Assembly (NCBI GenBank): GCA_947502495.1
Contig: CANNAC010000007.1
Span: 124,001-188,000, forward strand
Origin: an uncultured Flavobacteriaceae bacterium
GTDB taxonomy: Bacteria > Bacteroidota > Bacteroidia > Flavobacteriales > Flavobacteriaceae
Direction of reading: 5' to 3'
DNA: 64,000 bases
The notes below the pieces were generated by a model. It was not told where the DNA came from, made no database searches, and worked only from the letters and a program-made list of their open reading frames with translations. The number at the start of each line of letters is the position of its first letter. Within the stretch, counting starts at the first letter, position 1. The position numbers and the translations under genes were made by a program. Below, piece by piece: positions 1 through 8,415 of the stretch.

Positions 1-1128
1 CCATTCTATGCAGAAGGTGGCGGACAAGTAGGTGATAAAGGATATTTGGAAGATGAGCATGGTGACGTGGTTTATATTGTAGATACCAAGAGGGAAAATA
101 ATGTAATCATTCATCTTACTAAAAATTTACCAAAGCATTTAAACGAGAGTTTTAAAGCTGCTGTAGACGGGAAGCAACGTAATAGAACAGAATGTAATCA
201 TACAGCAACACATTTATTACACCAAGCGTTACGTGAGGTTTTAGGCGATCATGTAGAGCAAAAAGGTTCTGCAGTACACTCTAAATATTTACGTTTCGAT
301 TTCTCGCATTTCTCTAAAGTTACTGTAGAGCAACTTCGAGATGTAGAAAACTTTGTAAATGCCAGAATTGATGGCAAATTAGCTTTACAGGAAAATAGAA
401 ACGTGCCAATGGAAAAAGCTATTGAAGAAGGAGCAATGGCACTCTTTGGAGAAAAATACGGAGATACAGTGCGTACCATTCGTTTTGGACAATCCATGGA
501 GCTTTGCGGTGGAACACACGTGAAAAATACAGCAGATATTTGGCATTTTAAAATTACTTCAGAAGGAGCTGTTGCTTCCGGAATTCGTAGAATTGAAGCC
601 ATTACCAATGATGCGGTAAAAGATTTCTATTTTGAAAATAATAGATCTTATTTCGAAATGAAAGATTTGCTGAACAATGCTAAAGAGCCAGTAAAAGCAT
701 TACAAAATCTGCAAAACGAGAATATCGATTTAAAAAAGCAAATAGAAGGCTTACTAAAAGATAAAGCTAAAAATATTATAGGCGATTTAAAAAACGAATT
801 AACCGAAATAAATGGTGTTCAATTTTTGTCTAAGAAATTAGATTTGGATGCTGGAGGAATTAAAGATGTTTGCTTTAAGCTAGGCGAAAATCAAACCAAC
901 TTATTCCTTTTATTCGCAACCGAACAAAACGGAAAAGCATTACTTTCTTGTTATATTTCTAAAGAACTAGTAGCCGAAAAAGGCTTGAATGCTGGAACCG
1001 TAGTTCGAGAACTTGGTAAGCATATTCAAGGTGGCGGTGGCGGACAACCTTTCTTTGCAACTGCAGGAGGTAAAAATCCAGAAGGAATTCAAGCTGCACT
1101 TAACGAAGGAAAAAGTTATATCGAATAA
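1..1128 (+). CDS. alaS: Alanyl-tRNA synthetase, C-terminal part (5' end outside window)
   Basis: The frame is open from base 1 and its first residues ([12 protein letters not shown]) are the conserved AlaRS segment preceding the editing domain, so this is the last 375 residues of a protein usually about 870 long. The editing-site zinc signature HTATH lies at fragment residues 67-71 and its partner motif CGGTH starts at residue 169. A coiled-coil stretch (about 215-260) leads to the C-Ala domain with the glycine-rich GGGGGQPFF near the end. The enzyme charges tRNA-Ala in the cytoplasm and hydrolyses mischarged Ser- and Gly-tRNA-Ala. The catalytic aminoacylation domain is upstream of the window. 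The next gene follows after 33 bases on the same strand. Identification is secure. Confidence 0.98.
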   Translation, partial: PFYAEGGGQVGDKGYLEDEHGDVVYIVDTKRENNVIIHLTKNLPKHLNESFKAAVDGKQRNRTECNHTATHLLHQALREVLGDHVEQKGSAVHSKYLRFDFSHFSKVTVEQLRDVENFVNARIDGKLALQENRNVPMEKAIEEGAMALFGEKYGDTVRTIRFGQSMELCGGTHVKNTADIWHFKITSEGAVASGIRRIEAITNDAVKDFYFENNRSYFEMKDLLNNAKEPVKALQNLQNENIDLKKQIEGLLKDKAKNIIGDLKNELTEINGVQFLSKKLDLDAGGIKDVCFKLGENQTNLFLLFATEQNGKALLSCYISKELVAEKGLNAGTVVRELGKHIQGGGGGQPFFATAGGKNPEGIQAALNEGKSYIE

Positions 1129-1161
1129 TTTAGTTCTTTCTAACGGTATTCAGAACCCATT

Positions 1162-2121
1162 ATGAAACTACAAACACAAATACCATTACAGCAACAAGAG
1201 GATAATCGCATAGATTATGATGCTAAACTCTTGTTGTTGGGGTCGTGTTTTTCCGAAAATATAGGTAATAAATTTGGCTATTTTAAGTTTCAAAAAACAA
1301 TCAATCCTTTCGGTATTTTATTCCATCCAAAAGCTATTGAGTCCATAATAGTACATGCAGCACAAGGAAAAGTATATTCCGAAAAAGATGTCTTTTTTCA
1401 TCAAGAACAATGGCATTGTTTCGATGCGCATTCTAAATTAAGCAACGCGTCCAAAGAAAATATACTCGTAGATTTAAATACTGCTGTTGCATCCACAAAC
1501 AAACAAATAACCGAGGCTACACACGTTATCATTACGTTGGGAACCGCTTGGGTATATAAACATATAGAAACTAAGGCTGTTGTTGCTAATTGTCATAAAG
1601 TACCTCAAAAAGAGTTTACAAAGGAATTGCTTACAGTACCAGAAATTGTTGCATCCCTAGAAAATATGGTTGCAAGTCTTAAAGAAGTAAATACTAATGC
1701 TTCCGTGATTTTTACGGTTTCTCCGGTTCGTCATATAAAAGATGGTTTTGTAGAAAACACACAAAGCAAAGCGCATTTAATTGCGGCTATTCATGAGTTG
1801 TTGTCACCTCGAGCGCAGTCTAGAGGTCTAAGCTACTTTCCGTCTTACGAAATCATGTTAGATGAACTTCGAGACTATCGTTTCTATAAAGAAGACATGT
1901 TACACCCAAATAAAACAGCAATACAGTATATTTGGAATAAGTTTCAGGAAGTTTGGATTTCTTCCGAAGCAAGCAAAACCATGCAAGAAATAGATACAAT
2001 ACAAAGAGGATTATTGCATAAGCCATTCCATCCAAAAGCAAAAGCACATCTTCAATTTGTTGCTAAACTGGAAGAAAAAATTAAAAATCTCCAAATGAAA
2101 CATGATTTTGTAAGTTTTTAA
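1162..2121 (+). CDS. GSCFA-domain protein
   Basis: The 319-residue protein carries the family signature GSCFSEN at residues 27-33 and a C-terminal DxLHPN-type motif (MLHPNK), the layout of GSCFA proteins, which resemble SGNH/GDSL esterases; no substrate is established. There is no signal peptide, so it is probably cytoplasmic. It follows alaS closely and may share its transcript, ending at a hairpin terminator. Residues of the type SPRAQSRGLS (bases 1803-1833) are not family sequence. They are the in-frame translation of a dispersed intergenic repeat, placed just before the conserved SYFPSYEIM-LDELRDYRFY block. The gene is otherwise intact, so the insertion seems tolerated. Confidence 0.9.
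   Translation: MKLQTQIPLQQQEDNRIDYDAKLLLLGSCFSENIGNKFGYFKFQKTINPFGILFHPKAIESIIVHAAQGKVYSEKDVFFHQEQWHCFDAHSKLSNASKENILVDLNTAVASTNKQITEATHVIITLGTAWVYKHIETKAVVANCHKVPQKEFTKELLTVPEIVASLENMVASLKEVNTNASVIFTVSPVRHIKDGFVENTQSKAHLIAAIHELLSPRAQSRGLSYFPSYEIMLDELRDYRFYKEDMLHPNKTAIQYIWNKFQEVWISSEASKTMQEIDTIQRGLLHKPFHPKAKAHLQFVAKLEEKIKNLQMKHDFVSF
1803..1833 (+). repeat. Dispersed CGAGCGCAGTC-type repeat inside the GSCFA gene
   Basis: The bases read GTCACCTCGAGCGCAGTC, then TAGAGGTCTAAGC. They match the repeat type found between paaB and paaC (9948-9977) and before paaD (10926-10955). Here it lies in frame inside a coding region and adds about ten residues. Confidence 0.8.
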
Positions 2122-2237
2122 TTACAAATAGATTAGCAGCTTACGTGTCGTCTTTTTAATCCTCGTTTAGTCGAAAAAGTAAGGGTAGATAGTTAATTAA
2201 TGTTATATTTATCATGCTATTAATCAGTTATATACTA

Positions 2238-2290
2238 AACATCAACCACAAGCTTAAACCTTTTAAGTATTTGTTGTTGATGTTTTTTTT
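2238..2290 (+). terminator. Rho-independent terminator after the GSCFA gene
   Basis: The arms AACATCAACCACAA and TTGTTGTTGATGTT pair with one mismatch, enclose a smaller CTTAAA/TTTAAG stem, and are followed by eight T. It lies 116 bases after the GSCFA stop and overlaps the proposed promoter of the next gene. Confidence 0.75.
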
Positions 2291-2295
2291 ATGTG

Positions 2296-2303
2296 TATTT
2301 TTG
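2296..2303 (+). promoter_or_regulatory. Bacteroidota -7 element (TAnnTTTG) before the DUF4230 gene
   Basis: TATTTTTG fits the Bacteroidota consensus TAnnTTTG, and a TTG lies 19 bases upstream (2274-2276) as a possible -33 element. The start codon at 2308 is only four bases downstream, so a transcript from here would have almost no leader. Confidence 0.35.
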
Positions 2304-2307
2304 ATAT

Positions 2308-2922
2308 ATGCGAAAAATTCTTCTAGGTATCTGTATAGCAATTACTGTATTATTTACCTTTAAATACTGTGGTGATAAAAAGGAAGACAAAATGGTTCTT
2401 CAAGAAAGCTCTATGTTAATACAAGAGCAAATTAAAAACGTTGGAAAGCTTGTCGTTACAGAAGGTCATTTTAGCGAAGTCTTTAATTATAAAAATTCTA
2501 AAGAGATTTTTGGGCAATATTTTACTTCCGATAAAAAAGCGCTCGTTGTTGTAAATGCAGATGTGACCATTGCTTACGATTTAAGTAAAATGGAATACAA
2601 AATAGACGAAGTAACCAAAACACTTACCATTATACGTATTCCGGAAGAAGAAATTAAAATCAGTCCAGATTTTGAATATTATGATGTGCAATCTGATTTT
2701 TTGAATCCATTCGAAGCCAAAGACTACAACGCAATTAAAGAAACAGTAAAACAATCTTTAATGAAAAAAGTGGAGGCATCCGATTTAAAAACGAATGCCA
2801 AAAACAGACTAATTAGCGAGTTGTCTAAATTCTATATGCTAACCAATTCACTAGGTTGGACCTTGCAATACAACGAACAACCTATTAGTGATTTAGAAGT
2901 GTTAAAAGATTTTTCACTATAG
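2308..2922 (+). CDS. DUF4230 family protein
   Basis: The 204-residue protein has a short N-terminal hydrophobic segment (about residues 4-20) that should anchor it in or export it across the inner membrane. The rest is a soluble domain of DUF4230 type, recognised from the central LVVxxGHFSEV block, the strand-rich core around VVVNADVTIAYDLSKM, and the helical end with MLTNSLGW. The function of the family is unknown. The gene is convergent with the rhodanese gene and their last six bases overlap. The start at 2308 is kept because the hydrophobic segment begins right after it. Family assignment is from memory of conserved blocks. Confidence 0.75.
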   Translation: MRKILLGICIAITVLFTFKYCGDKKEDKMVLQESSMLIQEQIKNVGKLVVTEGHFSEVFNYKNSKEIFGQYFTSDKKALVVVNADVTIAYDLSKMEYKIDEVTKTLTIIRIPEEEIKISPDFEYYDVQSDFLNPFEAKDYNAIKETVKQSLMKKVEASDLKTNAKNRLISELSKFYMLTNSLGWTLQYNEQPISDLEVLKDFSL

Positions 2923-3222
2923 TTTTTTGCTCAAGCTTAGCCAGCCACCACCATTAATTGCTTCAATACCTTGTGCCTTTAAAATACTTGCTGCACTACC
3001 AGAACGCATACCGCTTGCACAACAGGTAATCACCGGTTTGTTGAGCTTTTTTATTTCGTTTAATTTTTCGGTTATTACTTGCAGTGGAATGTTTTTAGAC
3101 CCAGGAATCGCTCCTTGGCTATATTCTCCTTTCGTTCTAACATCTATTATTACTGCACCTCTAGATTGAAAATCTTTAATTTTGTCACTTTTATTTCCAG
3201 ATAAGAAACTAAATAATCCCAT
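2917..3222 (-). CDS. Single-domain rhodanese-like protein
   Basis: At 101 residues this is a single rhodanese domain. It has the entry motif VIIDVRTKGEYSQGAIPGSKNIP (about residues 24-46) and the active-site loop TCCASGMRSG, with the catalytic Cys in the CxSGxRS pattern. Such proteins hold a persulfide on the Cys and pass sulfur to acceptors such as cyanide or thiols. No signal peptide is seen, so it is cytoplasmic. The upstream region holds a GTAAC-N4-GTTAC palindrome that recurs before the TetR gene at 6538, suggesting control by a CRP/FNR-type regulator. Confidence 0.92.
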   Translation of the reverse strand: MGLFSFLSGNKSDKIKDFQSRGAVIIDVRTKGEYSQGAIPGSKNIPLQVITEKLNEIKKLNKPVITCCASGMRSGSAASILKAQGIEAINGGGWLSLSKKL

Positions 3223-3266
3223 AATTTTGTTTTTTACAAATTACATTCTATTTTTTCAAAAGATAA

Positions 3267-3280
3267 GTAACATAGGTTAC
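3267..3280 (-). promoter_or_regulatory. CRP/FNR-like palindrome upstream of the rhodanese gene
   Basis: GTAACATAGGTTAC has perfect 5-bp arms with a 4-bp spacer, 45-58 bases before the rhodanese start. It is embedded in a longer block (3262-3292) that recurs with one substitution at 6491-6521. Assignment to a CRP/FNR-family regulator rests on the shape of the site only. Confidence 0.5.
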
Positions 3281-3408
3281 AACATATTTTTTGTTTTCTA
3301 ATACTATAAAAGCAGAAATTCAAATTGTAGAAATAATAAATAAAAACAAATCTCATGGAATAATGATTTGATTTTTACTTTTAGCATTAATTAATAAACA
3401 AGATTAAA

Positions 3409-4755
3409 TTAGTCTATATCTATAGGTAAGGCAACTAAGTTTTTTCCAATAAATGCAGGATGGGTTTTTTTATATTTTTCAACTTTAAAAATAGAAATGT
3501 TTGTTTCTATTGGGTTTTGGTATTGCCAAATAATAGTTTCAGTTTGATCTATCTCATATAGTGTTCCTTTCATTCCATCTGTAATTAAAGTATTACCATT
3601 TGGAAGTCTTTGTGCTCCAGCAAGTCGCGAAGAATATATTATGTCATTTTCATAAGACCAGACATAAGTTTCAGGAAGGTTTATGCTGTTTGGTAATAAT
3701 TGGTATGTTCCATTTGCTGATTGTGGAATTAAAATTTCTTCAATCGCAGATTTATCTGCATATTTATTATTATTAAAAACCATGAAATTACCACCATTAT
3801 TTATGGTGTTTCCAATCCATTTAACATCGTGTTGTCCAAACAAAAGTTGGTCTTGAACTGTACCCATATCATATGCTTTTGGGTTTCCCCATCTATATAA
3901 TAAATCACCTCCTTTGTTGTTGTTCCCTCCTAAATGAGATGCAGCCTCTGCAGTAGTTGTGCTATGATCTATAATCCAAAACTCATTAAAATTTCGAGAA
4001 CTTACTACAATTTGGTCAAACTCTTCCATATAATCAATAGAGTTTAAATGGTTGAAGTTTGCGTCACCACCTGAAAAATTAATATTAATCAATTCGGGAT
4101 GATTAGAAATCACACCAAAATTTTCTTTTGTTGTATCGTAATCTTGAATTAAATGGTCCCAAACAGACCATTCCCAAACAATATTTGCTTGGTTATTAGC
4201 CAGTGGTTCTATCTCTATGATCTTACATGGCCAAACTTTGTTATCAAAAAGAAGGTTTGGATTTCTTCCTTTTGAAATAGCTTCATTTATAGATTTTTTC
4301 TCCCATACTATAGCTAATATGTTTCCATTGGGTAATAAGTTTAAATCATGGTGTAACACGTGATCAGAATCGTTATACTCCCAGAACCAAGTTTGATCAC
4401 CTTCAAAATTTAAAATTTCTATTGCTCCTGTAGATCCAGAACCAAATTCGGTGTTGGTTTGTCTTAGAGCTCTAACTAAATCTCCATCATCTGTTAAATA
4501 GGAAATTAAAGCCGAACTATTAGATTCCCATTTGTTAACCACAAAACCTTCGTTATTAATAAGGAAAGTGTTATTAGAACCTAATGGAGATAATAATGTA
4601 TAAGAATCATAAATAGCTGTATCATATATCACAATGTTTTCGTTTAAAACTATTGGAAGATTAATTGCTGTAGCATCATAATCATCATCATCTTTACAAT
4701 TGAATATAAATAGTGTGCAAAAGGAAAATAATAGTACTAATGTTGTTTTTTTCAT
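3409..4755 (-). CDS. Arylsulfotransferase (ASST)-like lipoprotein
   Basis: The 448-residue protein begins with a lipoprotein signal peptide ending at a lipobox Cys (residue 20, FIFNC) followed by acidic residues. The body has the repeated blades of the ASST beta-propeller: HHDLNLLPNGNILAIVWE, FNHLNSIDYMEEFDQIVVSSRNFNEFWIID, LLYRWGNP, FGQHDVKWIG and RLPNGNTLITDG. Family members transfer sulfate between phenols, but many Bacteroidota homologues are uncharacterised and the substrate cannot be inferred. It lies just downstream of the T9SS cargo gene on the same strand, with a 12-bp-arm hairpin between them. Confidence 0.8.
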   Translation of the reverse strand: MKKTTLVLLFSFCTLFIFNCKDDDDYDATAINLPIVLNENIVIYDTAIYDSYTLLSPLGSNNTFLINNEGFVVNKWESNSSALISYLTDDGDLVRALRQTNTEFGSGSTGAIEILNFEGDQTWFWEYNDSDHVLHHDLNLLPNGNILAIVWEKKSINEAISKGRNPNLLFDNKVWPCKIIEIEPLANNQANIVWEWSVWDHLIQDYDTTKENFGVISNHPELININFSGGDANFNHLNSIDYMEEFDQIVVSSRNFNEFWIIDHSTTTAEAASHLGGNNNKGGDLLYRWGNPKAYDMGTVQDQLLFGQHDVKWIGNTINNGGNFMVFNNNKYADKSAIEEILIPQSANGTYQLLPNSINLPETYVWSYENDIIYSSRLAGAQRLPNGNTLITDGMKGTLYEIDQTETIIWQYQNPIETNISIFKVEKYKKTHPAFIGKNLVALPIDID

Positions 4756-4783
4756 GATTTAATATGCTATTACTTTTAAAATT

Positions 4784-4832
4784 AGAATCCTGATAATACA
4801 TTAAGTATGGAATAACGTAATATCAGGATTCT
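4784..4832 (-). terminator. Hairpin between the T9SS cargo gene and the ASST-like gene
   Basis: Perfect 12-bp arms AGAATCCTGATA and TATCAGGATTCT flank a 25-base loop directly after the stop of the gene at 4865-6415. There is no clean T-run, so it may slow or process the transcript rather than end it. Confidence 0.5.
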
Positions 4833-4864
4833 ATAAAATAATTCTTATAAAAATGTACAGTATA

Positions 4865-6415
4865 CTATTTAATAAGTATTTTAAAAGTCTTGGTGCTATT
4901 TTCTATATTAACTTTAGCGAAATATATTCCTGTGTCAAAATTATTAAGATTCACTTCGTGAACATTTGTAGATAATTTAGAATGCAATACTTGCTGACCT
5001 AAGCTATTAAATAATTTGAAACCAGACATGTTTGAACTAGCCTTCAGTGTCAAAGTATTTGTGTCGTAATTTGTAAAGTGCTTAAAATTATCAACACTAA
5101 ATTCTTCTACACTTAGGTTTGGTGTTTCTGTAACTGCTAAATTAAAAACCATAAAAAGATTAGGAGATGCAGTCGTTGTTGCACGAATAGCTACATAATA
5201 TGTACCATTTGATGGGGGATTAAAAGTTTCTGTAGCTGTATACGCTTGAGTAATTAAATCGTTTCCAGTATTATCACCAAAAACTCCAGACTGAGTAATA
5301 CTAGTATATGTTCCTAATAAAGATTGATATGTTGCTGTAGACGATTGACTATCTGTAATGTATAGTTCAAAACTTTCATTAGAAGTAGTATTTAAATCAA
5401 ATGCATTATATAAGACATCTATTGCGTAATTGTTAGCTGTCGTCATATCCATTTTTTTAGAAAACAACCAATCATTTTTGGTAACTTCTGTTGTAGCTTG
5501 TGGAAAAACAGCCATAAAGCTATCATTAGTTCCATCACCATCTAAATCATTAACTTCTGTGTTGTAAGACCATACAGGGCTTGTTGCGTCTGCATTTTCA
5601 ATTAGCCAGCAATCTAATATGGTTCCGTCAGCAAAATTTTGTGAATATGGATATGTTACAGATGCAGTACAATCTCTTGCAGATCTAAACCCAACTGGTC
5701 CAACCCAATTACTATCTCCATTAGATCCATCACAATTAGCGCGAATATAGAAGTCATAAAGCGTATTAGGAGTCAATCCTGTAAATTGGTAATTTGCTGT
5801 TGCAATATTTGAAACTGTAGTTCCAGTACCTTGCGCAAAACCATCTGTTCCCCATTCTATCTCCCAAGTTGTAGAGCCCGTATTTATATCTGTCCAAATA
5901 ACATCAAAAGTAGAAGAAGAAGAACCATTACCAACAAAATTAGTTGGTTCAATACAAACAGAAGCAGCTTCCGTTAGATCAAATTGAAAACCAAAAGAAC
6001 TCCATCTATTATCCCAAACTATGTAATATGTAGTATTAGCGGTAGTATTAAAAGTAACTTCTGATAAGTAATTTCCACCTGTATAGTCTACATCGTCACT
6101 TCCCGTTACGCAAACGAGTGCCCCACATGTCCCTTCGTAAATATGAAGTCTTGTGTCTCCATTTACATTTTCTGGTAAAATATTAGAAGTAACCGTTGCA
6201 GATCCAGAGGCTGTTGGTGTATACGTGTACCATTCTGCAGCTACACCAGTTGTTGTTCCTCCAGAACAAATAACAGTTGTTCCTTCAGTTCCGTCTATTG
6301 TATTAATATTGTAAGAACCTGCAGTTATTGCTGTGGCAGCTGCGCAGGTGTCTTGAGCGACTCCTAAATACGGAAAGCTTAAAAAACAAAAAAGTAGTAA
6401 AGTAATTTTTTTCAT
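4865..6415 (-). CDS. Secreted T9SS type A cargo protein with fibronectin type III domain
   Basis: The 516-residue protein starts with a signal peptide (to about residue 20, GVAQ). A pre-peptidase-like beta region (about 24-150) with the HIYEGTCGALVCVTGSDD type repeat follows, then an fn3-like domain (about 153-247; GLTPNTLYDFYIRANC), then a jelly-roll-like region. It ends in a T9SS type A sorting domain (last 75 residues: GFKLFNSLGQQVLHSKL, then GIYFAKVNIENSTKTFKILIK). It should be secreted by the type IX system and attached to or released from the surface. No catalytic motif is evident, so adhesion or binding is the most that can be suggested. Confidence 0.85.
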   Translation of the reverse strand: MKKITLLLFCFLSFPYLGVAQDTCAAATAITAGSYNINTIDGTEGTTVICSGGTTTGVAAEWYTYTPTASGSATVTSNILPENVNGDTRLHIYEGTCGALVCVTGSDDVDYTGGNYLSEVTFNTTANTTYYIVWDNRWSSFGFQFDLTEAASVCIEPTNFVGNGSSSSTFDVIWTDINTGSTTWEIEWGTDGFAQGTGTTVSNIATANYQFTGLTPNTLYDFYIRANCDGSNGDSNWVGPVGFRSARDCTASVTYPYSQNFADGTILDCWLIENADATSPVWSYNTEVNDLDGDGTNDSFMAVFPQATTEVTKNDWLFSKKMDMTTANNYAIDVLYNAFDLNTTSNESFELYITDSQSSTATYQSLLGTYTSITQSGVFGDNTGNDLITQAYTATETFNPPSNGTYYVAIRATTTASPNLFMVFNLAVTETPNLSVEEFSVDNFKHFTNYDTNTLTLKASSNMSGFKLFNSLGQQVLHSKLSTNVHEVNLNNFDTGIYFAKVNIENSTKTFKILIK

Positions 6416-6495
6416 AATATTGATTTATAGTTTATATTTCAAATATAATATATAATTTTTAATATTTTTTTTTAACACTTTTTTTGAGATGATAA

Positions 6496-6509
6496 GTAAC
6501 ATAGGTTGC
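6496..6509 (+). promoter_or_regulatory. CRP/FNR-like palindrome upstream of the TetR regulator gene
   Basis: GTAACATAGGTTGC is the same site as before the rhodanese gene with one substitution in the right arm, 29-42 bases before the TetR start. The neighbouring bases (GATAA to the left, AACATATTTTTT to the right) are also conserved between the two. Confidence 0.5.
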
Positions 6510-6537
6510 AACATATTTTTTTATCTTCAGCAACTAT

Positions 6538-7107
6538 ATGATGCAGCCAACACGAAAAGACGAAATAATAAAAACAGCAGCCAAACTTTTTAAAGAGAAA
6601 GGTTATAGTGCGGTAACTATGCGAGATTTAGCAACCGCGATGGGAATGAAAGCAGCTAGTTTATATAATCATATAAGCTCAAAGCAAGAAATTCTTAAGA
6701 TTATCATCATTTCCATTGCCGAAGATTTTACACAAGGAATAGATGTTATTTATAATTCGGAAAGTAATAACTTGGGGAAACTAAGCCAAGTCATAGAACT
6801 TCATGTAAAAATAGCCACCAATAATACCTACGGAATGGCATCCTTAAATAACGATTGGATGCATTTAGAAGGACAATTGGATTATTATTTGTCCCTAAGA
6901 AACAAATATGAAGCTACTTTTTTAAATATTATAAAAGATGGTATTGCGTCTTCAGAAATTAAAGCGGTCAATCCCGAAATTATAATGTTTACCATGCTTT
7001 CCACTTTACGCTCCCTTTTTCTATGGATTCCTAAAAAGGAAGATCTTAACGCAAACGATTTAGCAAATAGCCTAAGTCGTATCCTAATTCAAGGAATTAA
7101 CAAATAG
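6538..7107 (+). CDS. TetR/AcrR family regulator, probable repressor of the phenylacetate operon
   Basis: The 189-residue protein has a TetR helix-turn-helix at about residues 8-55 (AAKLFKEKGYSAVTMRDLATAMGMKAASLYNHISSKQEIL), broken here by position: recognition helix around KAASLYNHI. The variable C-terminal part would bind the ligand. It lies 66 bases upstream of paaE on the same strand, and a 16-bp palindrome of TetR-operator shape sits between them. Flavobacteria lack PaaX, and TetR-type PaaR regulators are known for paa genes in other bacteria, so repression relieved by phenylacetyl-CoA is the likely logic, by inference. Upstream is a CRP/FNR-like site. Confidence 0.85.
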   Translation: MMQPTRKDEIIKTAAKLFKEKGYSAVTMRDLATAMGMKAASLYNHISSKQEILKIIIISIAEDFTQGIDVIYNSESNNLGKLSQVIELHVKIATNNTYGMASLNNDWMHLEGQLDYYLSLRNKYEATFLNIIKDGIASSEIKAVNPEIIMFTMLSTLRSLFLWIPKKEDLNANDLANSLSRILIQGINK

Positions 7108-7115
7108 TTATGAAA

Positions 7116-7123
7116 TAATTTTG
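7116..7123 (+). promoter_or_regulatory. Probable -7 element of the paa operon promoter
   Basis: TAATTTTG matches TAnnTTTG. The transcription start would fall near 7130, just before the TetR operator at 7140-7155, and the paaE start is 51 bases downstream. No clear TTG lies at the expected -33 distance. Confidence 0.45.
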
Positions 7124-7139
7124 TAGATTTGTAGAGCAG

Positions 7140-7155
7140 ACTAACAAGTGTTAGT
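7140..7155 (+). promoter_or_regulatory. TetR-type operator in front of paaE
   Basis: ACTAACAAGTGTTAGT has perfect 7-bp arms around a 2-bp spacer, a typical TetR-family site. It lies between the probable -7 element and the paaE start, so a bound repressor would block transcript initiation or clearance. The TetR gene directly upstream is the obvious candidate protein. Confidence 0.6.
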
Positions 7156-7173
7156 TTTGAATAAGTAACAACT

Positions 7174-8247
7174 ATGGCTCAATTTTACAAGCTTAAAATA
7201 AAGAATATATACAAGGAAACAGACGATTGTTCTGTCATCGATTTTCATGTTCCAGAAGCACTTGAAAACGAATTCAAATTCCGTCAAGGTCAGCATTTAA
7301 CATTAAAAGCAGATATTAACGGAGAAGATGTTCGACGCTCGTATTCGCTATGTTCAGGTCCTTTAGATAAACAATGGAAAGTCGCTGTTAAGGGAATTCC
7401 AGGAGGAAAATTTTCTACCTATGTTAACGAGGTTTTACAAATTGGTGACGAACTAGAAGTGATGTCGCCAAGTGGAAATTTCGGAGTTCCTGTACAACCA
7501 GAAGCATCTAAAAATTATCTGTTTTTTGCTGCAGGAAGTGGTGTTACACCAGTTTTGTCTATGCTTAAAGCGCATTTATCTGCAGAACCAAACGCAACAT
7601 GTAAACTGTTTTATGTAAATAAAACAGCAAAATCCATTATCTTTAAGGAAGAACTAGAACAACTTCGAAATGCATATTTCGGAAGACTAGAAATCTATTA
7701 CTTTTTAACTAAAGAACGTAGAGATATAGAATTGTTTAATGGGCGTTTCGACGATGATAAAATGAAAGTGCTTACAAAGACTTTTATCGATGTTCCAGAT
7801 ACCAGTGAAGTTTTCTTATGCGGACCAGAAAAAATGGTAAACTACGTAAGCGAATATTTGGTAGATGCAGGATTGCCAAAAGAATTAGTGCATTTTGAAC
7901 TTTTTGTAACCGGACTTTCAGATGAAGATATTAAAAGAGCAGAACGTCTAGCAAAACAAAATGTAGAAGGCGTCGAGGTAACCATTGTAGATGGAGGAAA
8001 AGAATTTTCTTTCACCATGACCAAAGACTATGATAATATTCTAGACGCAGCATTAGGTGCCGGAGCAGATTTACCATTCGCATGCAAAGGAGGCGTTTGT
8101 AGCACCTGCAAATGCGAAGTCAAAGAAGGCGCAGTCGAGATGAAAGTAAATTATGCATTAAGCGATAAAGAAGTCTCACAAAATCTGGTGTTAAGCTGTC
8201 AAGCAGTGCCAACAACAGATCGAGTAATTGTCGATTTTGATGTGTAA
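7174..8247 (+). CDS. paaE: Phenylacetyl-CoA epoxidase reductase subunit PaaE
   Basis: At 357 residues it has the standard layout: an FAD-binding barrel (RRSYSLCSGP near residue 52), an NAD(P)H-binding region (FFAAGSGVTPVLSML near 112), and a C-terminal plant-type [2Fe-2S] ferredoxin domain with ligands C304, C309, C312 and C342 (CKGGVCSTC and LSCQ). It passes electrons from NADPH to the PaaA di-iron centre for ring epoxidation of phenylacetyl-CoA. It is the first gene of the operon after the TetR gene and its operator. The following 251-bp gap contains repeats and no gene. Confidence 0.95.
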   Translation: MAQFYKLKIKNIYKETDDCSVIDFHVPEALENEFKFRQGQHLTLKADINGEDVRRSYSLCSGPLDKQWKVAVKGIPGGKFSTYVNEVLQIGDELEVMSPSGNFGVPVQPEASKNYLFFAAGSGVTPVLSMLKAHLSAEPNATCKLFYVNKTAKSIIFKEELEQLRNAYFGRLEIYYFLTKERRDIELFNGRFDDDKMKVLTKTFIDVPDTSEVFLCGPEKMVNYVSEYLVDAGLPKELVHFELFVTGLSDEDIKRAERLAKQNVEGVEVTIVDGGKEFSFTMTKDYDNILDAALGAGADLPFACKGGVCSTCKCEVKEGAVEMKVNYALSDKEVSQNLVLSCQAVPTTDRVIVDFDV

Positions 8248-8312
8248 AATCTCTTTGAAAAAAGGAATCTCATGAATAATAACAAATTTCATGAATTGAA
8301 ATAAAAATTTGG

Positions 8313-8412
8313 GCGTTACCCTTTTTTGCTTTTAATGGCAAAAAAACGTCAGGCTTTCCACTGTATCTTTTTTAAGAAAAATAAAAAAGGATGCCGTTGC
8401 AATCCTTAACGC
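8313..8412 (-). repeat. Flavobacterial GCGTTAGGG-type element, copy 1 (reverse orientation)
   Basis: Read on the minus strand it runs from GCGTTAAGGATTGCAACGG through CATCCTTTTTT, a short A/T loop, AAAAAAGATAC, GGAAAGCC and GGGTAACGC. These ends and the internal T6/A6 stem define the same element as at 15186-15343 and 16689-16808. This copy has an empty loop, while the other two carry another repeat inside it. Confidence 0.75.
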
Positions 8413-8415
8413 GCC

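Noticed and set aside
249-608. Minus-strand frame within alaS
   Set aside because: It is antisense to a highly conserved gene, and the encoded protein has no recognisable features.
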